Positions 16,630 to 24,794 of a DNA stretch of 64,000 bases are shown here, in pieces. The DNA comes from Bacillota bacterium (GTDB lineage Bacteria; Bacillota; Clostridia; Acetivibrionales; DSM-1351), in assembly GCA_023393115.1 (NCBI GenBank), contig JAEWMS010000028.1:1-64000 (forward strand), given 5' to 3'. The translations under genes and the position numbers were made by a program. The notes below the pieces were generated by a model, which saw only the letters and a program-made list of their open reading frames with translations, was not told the origin of the DNA and did not search any database. Every line of letters starts with the position of its first letter. Positions within the stretch are counted from its first letter, which is position 1.

Positions 16630-18015
16630 TTATGCCTCTTCAGTGTCGTTTGTCAGCTTTAATTTCTCAAGAACATAGAAGATTAAGCTAAGTGCCATAC
16701 CTGCCAATGTAGCAAGAACCATACCCTTGAGTTGAACATCCTTACCAAGGTTAATTGATACACCGCTTATACCTATGACAAATACTAACGCAGTGAGAAC
16801 AAGATTTTTAGCCTTGCTGTAATCAATCTTTGCTTCAACTATCATTCTGATACCCGACGCAGCTATAGTACCGAAAAGCAGTAAGCTTACTCCACCCATA
16901 ACAGGTGCAGGTATACTTGAAATAACACCGGATAATTTACCAAAGAAAGCTATTATTATTGAAATAACACCTGCTCCGCCTATTACCCATACACTGTAAA
17001 CTCTTGTAATAGCCATTACTCCCATGTTTTCACCATAGGTGGTTGTAGGACATGAGCCGCAGAATCCGGACAGCATTGTAGAAATACCGTCACCCATCAG
17101 AGATCTGTGAAGACCGGGGTCCTTTGTCAAATCTTTGCCTACAATATTACTTGTAACAAACAGATGACCTATGTGCTCGGATAAAACCACAAGTGCTGCA
17201 GGTGCTAGTACTAACATTGCTTTTGGATCAAAAGACGGGAGTACAAATTCAGGTATATTAAACCAGCTTTTTGTAGCGATAACCGAAGTATCTAAATATC
17301 CCATTGCTGCTGACAAACCATAACCTGCCACTACAGCAATCAAGATAGGAATGACTGAAAGGAAGCCTCTGAAGCAAAGATTACCGATTATTAATATACC
17401 TAGCGTTACCAGGGCAATTATTATTCCCTTTGTATCAAAATTACCGTCTGTATCAGGGAAAAGCTTTGCCATGCTTGCAGCAGTACCTGATAACTCAAGA
17501 CCTATAAGTGCAACTATAGGTCCCATTGCGGCAGGAGGAAGTACAATGTCCAACCAGCGTGTACCTACTTTTCCTATTATAAATGCAACTATTACAAATA
17601 TTAAACCACAGATTATATAACCGCCAAGAGCCTTTGAAAAATTATCTGCATATGCATTGGAGCTTGCAACTATTGAGGCTGTCGGAGACAGGAATGCAAA
17701 GCTGGAACCGAGGAAAGCAGGTGCTTTTCCCTTACAGATAATAAGGTAAAGGAGAGTGCCTATACCGTTTAGTAAAAGAACCAGAGCCGGGTCAATAACC
17801 TGAATGTTGTTGTACTGAGCCAACTGGTCGACATTAAGTTTTTCAACGGTTAAATTTAGTGAATTAAGAAAGTGATCCTTAGCATAACTGTTAAATAAGA
17901 ACGGAACAAGAACTGATGCACTGAACATCGCGAACAAATGCTGAAAACTAAGTGGAAGTGCTTTAAGAAAAGGAACCTTTTCTTCAACCTGGATTACGGG
18001 TCTTGAGTACTTCAT
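16630..18015 (-). CDS. uraA: Uracil permease / uracil-xanthine permease (NCS2 family)
   Basis: This 461-residue polytopic membrane protein of the nucleobase:cation symporter-2 family has about 12-14 hydrophobic segments. The N-terminal block VPFLKALPLSFQHLFAMFSA and the SEHIGHLFVTSNIV and GFCGSCPTTTYGENMG motifs are typical of uracil transporters (UraA/PyrP). It imports uracil for salvage. The leader contains a PyrR-binding loop and an intrinsic terminator, which independently supports a pyrimidine substrate and shows repression when UMP is high. The ATG follows GGGGGA. It is monocistronic with its own terminator. The symbol pyrP is used for the Bacillus equivalent. Confidence 0.95.
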   Translation of the reverse strand: MKYSRPVIQVEEKVPFLKALPLSFQHLFAMFSASVLVPFLFNSYAKDHFLNSLNLTVEKLNVDQLAQYNNIQVIDPALVLLLNGIGTLLYLIICKGKAPAFLGSSFAFLSPTASIVASSNAYADNFSKALGGYIICGLIFVIVAFIIGKVGTRWLDIVLPPAAMGPIVALIGLELSGTAASMAKLFPDTDGNFDTKGIIIALVTLGILIIGNLCFRGFLSVIPILIAVVAGYGLSAAMGYLDTSVIATKSWFNIPEFVLPSFDPKAMLVLAPAALVVLSEHIGHLFVTSNIVGKDLTKDPGLHRSLMGDGISTMLSGFCGSCPTTTYGENMGVMAITRVYSVWVIGGAGVISIIIAFFGKLSGVISSIPAPVMGGVSLLLFGTIAASGIRMIVEAKIDYSKAKNLVLTALVFVIGISGVSINLGKDVQLKGMVLATLAGMALSLIFYVLEKLKLTNDTEEA

Positions 18016-18043
18016 GAATTAATCCCCCTATTATTTTGTTAAT

Positions 18044-18157
18044 AAAAAAACCTCACTGCCTTTAGGCGCAGTAAGGTTGGGTTTCATCCAAACACGACAC
18101 AACTTCCCATGTACATTCGCACTAATGTACTATTTACCTTACTAGCCTCTCTGGACT
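18044..18157 (-). promoter_or_regulatory. PyrR-type pyrimidine attenuator in the uracil permease leader
   Basis: On the minus strand the leader carries AGTCCAGAGAGGCT (within 18137-18157), matching the PyrR anti-antiterminator loop consensus ARUCCNGNGAGGYU. About 60 nt later a terminator follows: GCAGTAAGGTT (18068-18078 on the plus strand) pairs with AACCTCACTGC (18049-18059) and runs into seven U. The region between can form the competing antiterminator. With UMP bound, PyrR should stabilise the loop and permit termination before uraA. Confidence 0.93.
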
Positions 18158-18185
18158 AATTTAAAAGTTTTTTTATCCGCTCACA

Positions 18186-18215
18186 AGTATATCATATATA
18201 TTATTATTATGTCTA
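18186..18215 (-). promoter_or_regulatory. Sigma-A promoter with extended -10 for the uracil permease leader
   Basis: TAGACA (18215-18210), an 18-bp spacer and TATACT (18191-18186), preceded by TG at the extended -10 position. It would start a leader of about 165 nt that includes the whole attenuator. Confidence 0.5.
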
Positions 18216-18449
18216 CAAAATATCAAAATATTTTTAGGCTATTTTTAGGCTCACTCAACGATATTTTTAGGCTTTATGTAAAATTATTTGATGCATGTAC
18301 TTTATTACACGAATAATATTTTAGTCCGATATCATATCTACATAGTTTACACTCACGTCCGATTAATATTAAAACAAAAATAATTTAGATATGCTAAGCT
18401 AAATAATCCTTATAGAAAGCATCAAAAATATTTGGAGATTTTTCCGCCA
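18216..18449. other. AT-rich spacer with three copies of an 11-bp repeat
   Basis: ATTTTTAGGCT occurs at 18230-18240, 18241-18251 and 18263-18273. The first two copies abut. The rest of the spacer between murG and the permease promoter shows no strong terminator for murG and no ORF. Confidence 0.6.
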
Positions 18450-19550
18450 TCACTTATTAGTTATTTTCTCGACCAGAGCATAAATCTGTTCAACAGAGTC
18501 TGTGATACGATTTTTTGTTGCGTCTGTTGCCATTTTACGCAATACATCGCTATTGGCTATTAATTCACAAATCTCATTATATAAAATATCCGCATCCAGT
18601 TCACTTTCCAGTATCACCACCGCGCCGCCATCCTTCTCCAGAGAGCGAGCATTGTGTTCCTGATGATTGGCAGTCACATAGGGTGACGGAATCAGTATAG
18701 AAGGTATCCCCATTGTCTGCAGCTCGCTAATGGTAATGGCACCGGCGCGGCAAATCATTAAGTCACTGGCAGTATAGACCTGTGCTACATCATATATGTA
18801 CGGCACAACCTTAACATATTTTTTATATTTTTCATCAAGACAGACTGAAAGATTTATTTCATTAAACTGAGCTTCGCCGGTTGAAAAAATCAGATTAAAC
18901 TCACCTTTAAAATGAGTATTTAGCATTTGTACTATTGTTTCATTAATTTTTCTGGCGCCCCTACTCCCACCCATAGCCACTATGAGAGGCTTTCCGTCTA
19001 CAATATCCAACTGCTTCAAAACAGACTGCCGATTTGTGTTAAGCAGCTCCTGCCTGACAGGATTTCCTGTATGGACAAGCTTATCTTTATTCTTAAAGTA
19101 TTTCTCAGCATCCTTAAAGCTGATTGCTACATAGTTTACATACTTTTCTAAAAGCCTGTTGGTAACACCGGGGAAAGCATTGGATTCATGTATAAGGGTA
19201 GGTATTCCTTTTTTTGCTGCAACATATAAAACAGGCCCGCAAACATATCCTCCGGTACCTATTACAACATCGGGCTTTATTTTTTTTAGAAGTCTTGAGG
19301 CTTGAAAAAAGCTTTGAGCCAGTTCTTTTACAGCAAGTACAGTATCAAAGGAAATTTTTCTTTTGAAGCCTCTAACGGTTATTGTCTCAAGAGTAAAGCC
19401 TTCTCTGGGCACCAGTTTTGTTTCCAGTCCTTTTTTCGTTCCAACAAAAGTAATTTCCGCCGAAGGATTCTTTTTATGAATATACTTTGCTATTGCAAGT
19501 CCGGGATTTATGTGTCCCCCAGTCCCTCCGCCCGCTATTAATATCTTCAA
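18450..19550 (-). CDS. murG: MurG, UDP-GlcNAc:lipid I N-acetylglucosaminyltransferase
   Basis: This 366-residue GT28 enzyme adds GlcNAc to undecaprenyl-pyrophosphoryl-MurNAc-pentapeptide, making lipid II on the cytoplasmic face. The N-terminal GGGTGGHINPGLAI (about 7-20) is the lipid-acceptor loop. The C-terminal UDP-GlcNAc site includes CRAGAITISELQTMGIPSIL. The start is TTG at 19550, eight bases after GGGAGG, and gives the expected opening MKILIAGGGTGGH. It is the last gene of the dcw run here, 57 bp after ftsW; no ftsQ, murA or ftsZ follows. Length and motifs are complete. Confidence 0.97.
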   Translation of the reverse strand: MKILIAGGGTGGHINPGLAIAKYIHKKNPSAEITFVGTKKGLETKLVPREGFTLETITVRGFKRKISFDTVLAVKELAQSFFQASRLLKKIKPDVVIGTGGYVCGPVLYVAAKKGIPTLIHESNAFPGVTNRLLEKYVNYVAISFKDAEKYFKNKDKLVHTGNPVRQELLNTNRQSVLKQLDIVDGKPLIVAMGGSRGARKINETIVQMLNTHFKGEFNLIFSTGEAQFNEINLSVCLDEKYKKYVKVVPYIYDVAQVYTASDLMICRAGAITISELQTMGIPSILIPSPYVTANHQEHNARSLEKDGGAVVILESELDADILYNEICELIANSDVLRKMATDATKNRITDSVEQIYALVEKITNK

Positions 19551-19607
19551 CTGCCAGACCTCCCATCTGCATTTAAGCTCTGCAGTAATTTAGCTTTAAA
19601 GTTTATC

Positions 19608-20720
19608 TTAAAACCGTTCGTAATTTGAATATCGCGATATATTAAGTAAAATACCCACACCAAACATCAGAAAAATCAGCGATGTACCTCCTGCGCTAAA
19701 GAACGGAAGAGATATACCTGTTGAGGGAATTGAATTTGTTACAACAGCCACATTAAACATTGCCTGAACTCCTATAAGTGAAGTTATACCTATAGCCATC
19801 AGGCTTCCAAAGACATCCGGTGCATTCATTGCAACCTTTATACCCCTCCAGATAAATACCAGAAACAGAAGCAGAACCACCATAGATCCAAAAAAGCCCA
19901 GTTCCTCGGCCAGAACCGCAAAAATGTAATCATTATATGGCTCAGGTATGTAAAGATACTTCTGCATGCTCTGCCCAAGCCCTCTACCGAACAATCCACC
20001 TGAACCTATTGCCAGAAGTGAATTTACAATCTGCCAGCCCTCATCCATCTTGTATTGAAAGGGGTCCAACCAGGCCTTAACTCTGTCAAATCTGTACGGC
20101 GCGACCAAAATCGCCCCTACTCCAGCCAGAACTACCGGAACTGCCAAAGCTACAAAATGGGATATTTTAGCCCCGGCACAAAACAATACAATAAAACCGG
20201 TAAGTGCAATGATTATGGTTCCACTCAAATGAGGCTCAATAACAACCAATCCACATATTAATCCAATCAAGGCAAGATAAGGCAACAAACCTTTTGTAAA
20301 GGACTTCAATACATCTTTTCTTTTTGACAGGCTGAAAGAGAGAAACATTATTAACGACAGTTTTGCCAATTCAGAGGGCTGTATGGTTTTATTTCCTACG
20401 CCTAGCCACCTCTGCGCTCCATTAATCTCTTTACCGACTCCGGGTATCAAAACCAAAATCAGTAGACCTATGCTGCCCATTAGGAGTATCGGTGATATTT
20501 TTCCCCATCTGTGATAGTCATAATTCATGGTAACTATTACTACAAAAATACTTATAGCCATATAAATCAGCTGAGGCCTTATCATTCCGAAGGAATCTCC
20601 GTTGTCCTTGACCGAAATATAATAGCTTGAACTAAATACCATTATGGTACCTAATGAAAGTAATAATATAACTGCTGCAAATATCCAAAAGTCGAAAGGC
20701 TTTTTGTTCTTGTTTTTCAT
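19608..20720 (-). CDS. ftsW: FtsW/SpoVE SEDS family lipid II polymerase
   Basis: This 370-residue SEDS protein has about 10 membrane segments. SEDS proteins polymerise lipid II into glycan together with a class B PBP, which here is presumably the spoVD product. Conserved features include LGVGNKTIQPSELAKLSLIMF, EELGFFGSMVVLLLF and PFFSAGGTSLI. The ATG at 20720 is chosen because GGAGGAAGTTA precedes it directly; an ATG ten codons earlier (20750) has no ribosome site. It lies between mraY and murG, where Bacillus has spoVE. It may serve division, sporulation or both. Confidence 0.95.
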   Translation of the reverse strand: MKNKNKKPFDFWIFAAVILLLSLGTIMVFSSSYYISVKDNGDSFGMIRPQLIYMAISIFVVIVTMNYDYHRWGKISPILLMGSIGLLILVLIPGVGKEINGAQRWLGVGNKTIQPSELAKLSLIMFLSFSLSKRKDVLKSFTKGLLPYLALIGLICGLVVIEPHLSGTIIIALTGFIVLFCAGAKISHFVALAVPVVLAGVGAILVAPYRFDRVKAWLDPFQYKMDEGWQIVNSLLAIGSGGLFGRGLGQSMQKYLYIPEPYNDYIFAVLAEELGFFGSMVVLLLFLVFIWRGIKVAMNAPDVFGSLMAIGITSLIGVQAMFNVAVVTNSIPSTGISLPFFSAGGTSLIFLMFGVGILLNISRYSNYERF

Positions 20721-20837
20721 TAACTTCCTCCAGCCCCTCCCGTATTTCATAGTCAGGCATAAACCCTGATCAAGTTTTACAATAATGTATATTCTGATTA
20801 TATGTGTCTATATGTTTATTAATACCAAGAAAGAGCT

Positions 20838-21821
20838 TCAGTATGTCCCAAAGCCTACAATCATAAATGATATTACGGCAAGTAAAACTGTTATGATAAT
20901 AAATACAGTTACAACCTTTGTCTCCTTCCAGCCTAACATCTCAAAGTGATGATGTATGGGAGCCATTTTGAAAATCCTCTTTCCGGTTAACTTGAAGGAG
21001 CCAACCTGAAGTATTACAGAAATATTCTCAATAAGGTAAATACCACCAATAACAAAAAATATCAAGGGCATTCTCATCATAATGACTATGGCCGTCAAGG
21101 CGCCGCCAAGTGCCAAACTTCCCGTATCTCCCATAAAAACCTTTGCAGGGTAAATGTTAAAGGCAAGAAAACCAAGACATCCTCCGGCAATCGCGGCAGA
21201 AAATATTTTTATGTAGCCCCATTCGCTGTTAGTTAGTGAAACAACGGTAAAGAATATGGCAACTACAAGAGTCACCCCTGCACACAGTCCGTCGAGACCG
21301 TCTGTAATATTAACTCCGTTGGCAAAGAAATACATAAAAATTACTATGAATAAAAAATATAACCAAGGCTGAACAACATAATCAGTAAAAGGAATAACTA
21401 TTGAGCTTCCAGCTTCGGTAAACCTGATAACATAAAAAGCAAAAGCTACACATACCAGTAGCTGTAAAAAGGTCTTCTGTGCTGCATAAAGTCCATCCTT
21501 CCTCTTTTTAACCACTTTGATAAAATCATCTATAAAGCCTACAGCACCAAACCCTAAGGTAGCAAGCAGTATAGGAATTATTTCAGGATAATCCTGAGAA
21601 TAATATAGTGCAACTCCAGTAATGGGAATCAGAAATATCAATCCTCCAATGGTTGGAGTACCTGTTTTTTTCAAATGTGTTTGAGGCCCGTCGTCTCTTA
21701 CTGTCTGCCCAAATTTAAGCCTTCTTAGGAAAGGGATAAGTATCGGGCCTGCAAGTATTGATAGAACAAAGGCAGCTGCAAAAGCAATAATATGTTCAGA
21801 TGTTAACGAAAAAGTAAGCAA
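20838..21821 (-). CDS. mraY: MraY, phospho-N-acetylmuramoyl-pentapeptide transferase
   Basis: This 327-residue membrane enzyme transfers phospho-MurNAc-pentapeptide from UDP to undecaprenyl phosphate, making lipid I. It has about 10 membrane segments and the signatures KKTGTPTIGG, NGVNITDGLDGL and PIHHHFEMLGWKE. The start is placed at TTG 21821, eight bases after AGGGGG. This gives the normal family length and leaves 19 bp after murF, whereas a longer reading frame to 21881 would run into murF. In many bacteria murD follows, but here the next gene is ftsW after about 117 bp. Confidence 0.96.
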   Translation of the reverse strand: MLTFSLTSEHIIAFAAAFVLSILAGPILIPFLRRLKFGQTVRDDGPQTHLKKTGTPTIGGLIFLIPITGVALYYSQDYPEIIPILLATLGFGAVGFIDDFIKVVKKRKDGLYAAQKTFLQLLVCVAFAFYVIRFTEAGSSIVIPFTDYVVQPWLYFLFIVIFMYFFANGVNITDGLDGLCAGVTLVVAIFFTVVSLTNSEWGYIKIFSAAIAGGCLGFLAFNIYPAKVFMGDTGSLALGGALTAIVIMMRMPLIFFVIGGIYLIENISVILQVGSFKLTGKRIFKMAPIHHHFEMLGWKETKVVTVFIIITVLLAVISFMIVGFGTY

Positions 21822-21840
21822 TAGTACTTCCCCCTGTTTA

Positions 21841-23232
21841 TTATTCTGGAATAGTCTGCTGCTGCAATAAACCCTCAGCAATCTGTTCCATTTTCATTCC
21901 TCTTGAACCTTTGATTAGTATATAATCCCCCTGTTTTACTATACCAATAATATAGTCCAGTGCGTCAGAGTTGTTATCGAAATGCCGCAGGTTAATTGAT
22001 GAATTCCCAGAATCAGTAACTGCCTGCGTAATGTTTTTCGAGTCCTTTCCAACTGTTATCAGATGACTTATATTTTTATCTTTTATGAAATCTCCCACCG
22101 AATAGTGAAGTTCCTTAGCCATATTCCCCATTTCCAGCATATCACCCAACACTGCTATTCCCCTTGTCTTGGTTGAAAGTTCTTCAAGGACATTTATGGC
22201 AGCCTGCATGGATTGGGGGCTGGCATTATATGCATCGTTAATGATTTTAATACCCTTATGAGATATAATGTTTTGTCTCATACTGCCCGGGCTGTAGTCT
22301 GAAATACCCTCCACGATAATCTTCATGGATATATTCATTTCAACTCCTACAGCTATTGCAGCCATGGCATTGTATACGTTATGTATCCCGGGAACAGGAA
22401 CTTTTACCTCATAGGTTTTATTGTCAACCATGATACTAAAGCTTGATCCGTCCTCACCTAAAGACTGGTAATTTTCTGCACGATAGTCTACTGACCCATC
22501 CATACCGTAGAACACTGCCCTAGAATCAAGCTTCCCTCTCTTTTCCCTTAATAGAGGGTCATCTCCGTTAAGTACAACCAGACCGTCAGGCTTTAGTCCT
22601 TCCAGTATTTCGAGCTTAGCCTTAAGAATACCCTGTTGGGAACCCAGCTTCTCAATATGTGAAACACCAATATTTGTAATGACTGCAACCTGTGGCTGTG
22701 CTATTGCAGTCAGCCTGCTTATTTCCCCAAAGCCGCTCATACCCATTTCTATAACTGCTACTTCATGCCTTTCATCGAGATTAAATAAAGTCAGAGGAAG
22801 ACCAATTTCATTATTAAAATTTCCCTGAGTCTTCAGAACCTCATATTTTCTGGCAAGAACGCAGGAAATCATATCCTTTGTACTTGTTTTCCCAACGCTG
22901 CCGGTTATTCCGACAACAGGTATATTATATTTGTTTCTATGCCAGGTAGCAATATCTCTTAATGCTTTTGCAGTATCATTTACTAAAACCGCACTACAAT
23001 TATCTCTTTCCGGTATTACTTTTTGAGTAAGGCATATACTGGCACCAGTGTCAAAGCACTGTTCTATATAATCATGTCCGTCAAACTTTTCTCCCACAAG
23101 AGGTATAAATAGATTGCCCCTTGCAACCTTCCTTGAATCAGTGGTTATGCCGGAAAATATTTTGCTGCTGTCACCCCAGAGCAATTTTCCCTCAACAGCC
23201 CTTATTAACTCTACACAGTCAAAAGAAACCAT
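21841..23232 (-). CDS. murF: MurF, UDP-MurNAc-tripeptide:D-Ala-D-Ala ligase
   Basis: This 463-residue cytoplasmic ATP-dependent ligase adds D-Ala-D-Ala to the UDP-MurNAc tripeptide. The Mur ligase P-loop is GITGSVGKTSTKDM (about 108-121); NDAYNASPQSM and the central VIEMGMSGFGEISRL block are characteristic. The ATG follows AAAGGAGA. It sits between murE (53 bp) and mraY (19 bp) in one transcription unit. It is complete, with no anomalies. Confidence 0.97.
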   Translation of the reverse strand: MVSFDCVELIRAVEGKLLWGDSSKIFSGITTDSRKVARGNLFIPLVGEKFDGHDYIEQCFDTGASICLTQKVIPERDNCSAVLVNDTAKALRDIATWHRNKYNIPVVGITGSVGKTSTKDMISCVLARKYEVLKTQGNFNNEIGLPLTLFNLDERHEVAVIEMGMSGFGEISRLTAIAQPQVAVITNIGVSHIEKLGSQQGILKAKLEILEGLKPDGLVVLNGDDPLLREKRGKLDSRAVFYGMDGSVDYRAENYQSLGEDGSSFSIMVDNKTYEVKVPVPGIHNVYNAMAAIAVGVEMNISMKIIVEGISDYSPGSMRQNIISHKGIKIINDAYNASPQSMQAAINVLEELSTKTRGIAVLGDMLEMGNMAKELHYSVGDFIKDKNISHLITVGKDSKNITQAVTDSGNSSINLRHFDNNSDALDYIIGIVKQGDYILIKGSRGMKMEQIAEGLLQQQTIPE

Positions 23233-23285
23233 TTTCTATCTCCTTTATATAAACAAAAACAGAAAAAAAACATAGCAAACTACTT

Positions 23286-24746
23286 TTATTTGTTTTTTAG
23301 TTCTTCTAGCAGCTCGGCTACTACTTCCCGTTCATCAAAGTGAATGGTTTTATCCTTAAATTGCTGATAGGTTTCATGTCCTTTACCCGCCAAAATAATT
23401 ATATCTCCATCCTGAGCATTTTCAAGTGCAAATTTTATTGCCTGCTTTCTATCTGTAATTTTAATGTATTTTCCGTTTGTTTTTTGAACGCCTACTTCAA
23501 TATCATTTATTATTCTTTCAGGCTCTTCTGTTCTGGGATTGTCAGAGGTAATGATAGTAAAGTCAGCAATATTTCCTGATATTGCTCCCATTTCAGGCCT
23601 CTTTCCCCTGTCTCTATCCCCTCCGCAGCCGAAGAGACTTACAACTCTTCCGTGGGCAAACTCCTTAACAGTGGATAACACTTTTTCAAGACTGTCCGGG
23701 GTATGAGCATAATCTATCAAAACCGAGTAGTTCCCGCCAGTTTTAACGGGTTCCATCCTACCCGGAACCACCACATTAGTGAGTCCTGTCTTTACATGCT
23801 CAAGGGTTACCCCGGGTATAAGACAACAGGAGCCAATTGCAGCAAGAGCATTATATACATTGAATTCTCCCTGCAGATTTGTTTCTACATCTGTAGTACC
23901 CCATGGAGTAATGAGCTTAAAATAAGTGTAAGCAGTTTTTTTCACTATATCTGTTGCTCTAATGTCTGCATTTTCCCCAAACCCATAGGTAAACACCTTA
24001 CATTCGGCCAGTTCGGCCATCTTTCTGCCGGCTTCATTATCAATGTTTATAACAGCCTGCCTGCACATCTTAAAAAGCTTTGCCTTGGCATTAAAATAGT
24101 CTTCTATGGTTGCATGTTCTTTTGGACCAATGTGATCTCTTGAGAAATTTGTGAAAACACCAACATCAAAGTCACAACCGGCAACTCTGTGGAGTTCCAA
24201 TCCCTGGGAGGATACCTCCATTACTGCTGTATTCACACTTTTTTCAACCATATCACTAAACAGGCTCTGAAGATCATAGGATTCAGGAGTAGTTCTGGAG
24301 GAATAGAGTATTTCATTTCCAATAAGATTGGCCACAGTTCCTATTAAGCCCATTTTGTGGCCGGCTGCTTCAAGAATAGACTTTACCATATACGTTGTTG
24401 TAGTCTTCCCTTTGGTGCCTGTTATTCCTATGAGATTCAGCTTTTTCGAAGGGTGCCCTAATAAAGCAGCCGATACACTTGCCAGACCGTACCTTGTATC
24501 CTCTATTTCTATGGTAGTGATTCCCTCTGGAACCTCCACCGGCTTTTGGACCAGAAAGGCCTTTGTACCGTTTTCTATTGCATCGATAATAAACTGATGT
24601 CCATCCACTACCGTTCCCTCTATGCATACAAACAGTACGCCCTTTCTTGTTTTTCTAGAGTCATAGGCCACACCGTCTATCTCCAAATCCAGACTGCCCT
24701 GTATGCTTTTTATGTTTAATCCACTAATTAAATCTCTCAGTATCAA
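23286..24746 (-). CDS. murE: MurE, UDP-MurNAc-L-Ala-D-Glu:meso-diaminopimelate ligase
   Basis: This 486-residue Mur ligase adds the third residue of the stem peptide. The P-loop is GITGTKGKTTTTYM and the C-terminal TSDNPRTEEP contains DNPR, the signature of meso-diaminopimelate specificity (Lys-type enzymes differ). The start is set at TTG 24746, eight bases after GGAGG. The ATG five codons earlier (24761) overlaps that ribosome site and lacks one of its own. It lies 48 bp after spoVD. A complete enzyme; the cell wall is therefore predicted to be the A1-gamma m-DAP type. Confidence 0.96.
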   Translation of the reverse strand: MILRDLISGLNIKSIQGSLDLEIDGVAYDSRKTRKGVLFVCIEGTVVDGHQFIIDAIENGTKAFLVQKPVEVPEGITTIEIEDTRYGLASVSAALLGHPSKKLNLIGITGTKGKTTTTYMVKSILEAAGHKMGLIGTVANLIGNEILYSSRTTPESYDLQSLFSDMVEKSVNTAVMEVSSQGLELHRVAGCDFDVGVFTNFSRDHIGPKEHATIEDYFNAKAKLFKMCRQAVINIDNEAGRKMAELAECKVFTYGFGENADIRATDIVKKTAYTYFKLITPWGTTDVETNLQGEFNVYNALAAIGSCCLIPGVTLEHVKTGLTNVVVPGRMEPVKTGGNYSVLIDYAHTPDSLEKVLSTVKEFAHGRVVSLFGCGGDRDRGKRPEMGAISGNIADFTIITSDNPRTEEPERIINDIEVGVQKTNGKYIKITDRKQAIKFALENAQDGDIIILAGKGHETYQQFKDKTIHFDEREVVAELLEELKNK

Positions 24747-24794
24747 AACCTGCACCTCCATTTATGTATTCATTAAAAATTGTAGCCATAATTT

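Noticed and set aside
24370..24627. Alternate-frame ORF inside murE
   Set aside because: Shadow of murE on the same strand with Gly/Arg-rich unlikely composition.
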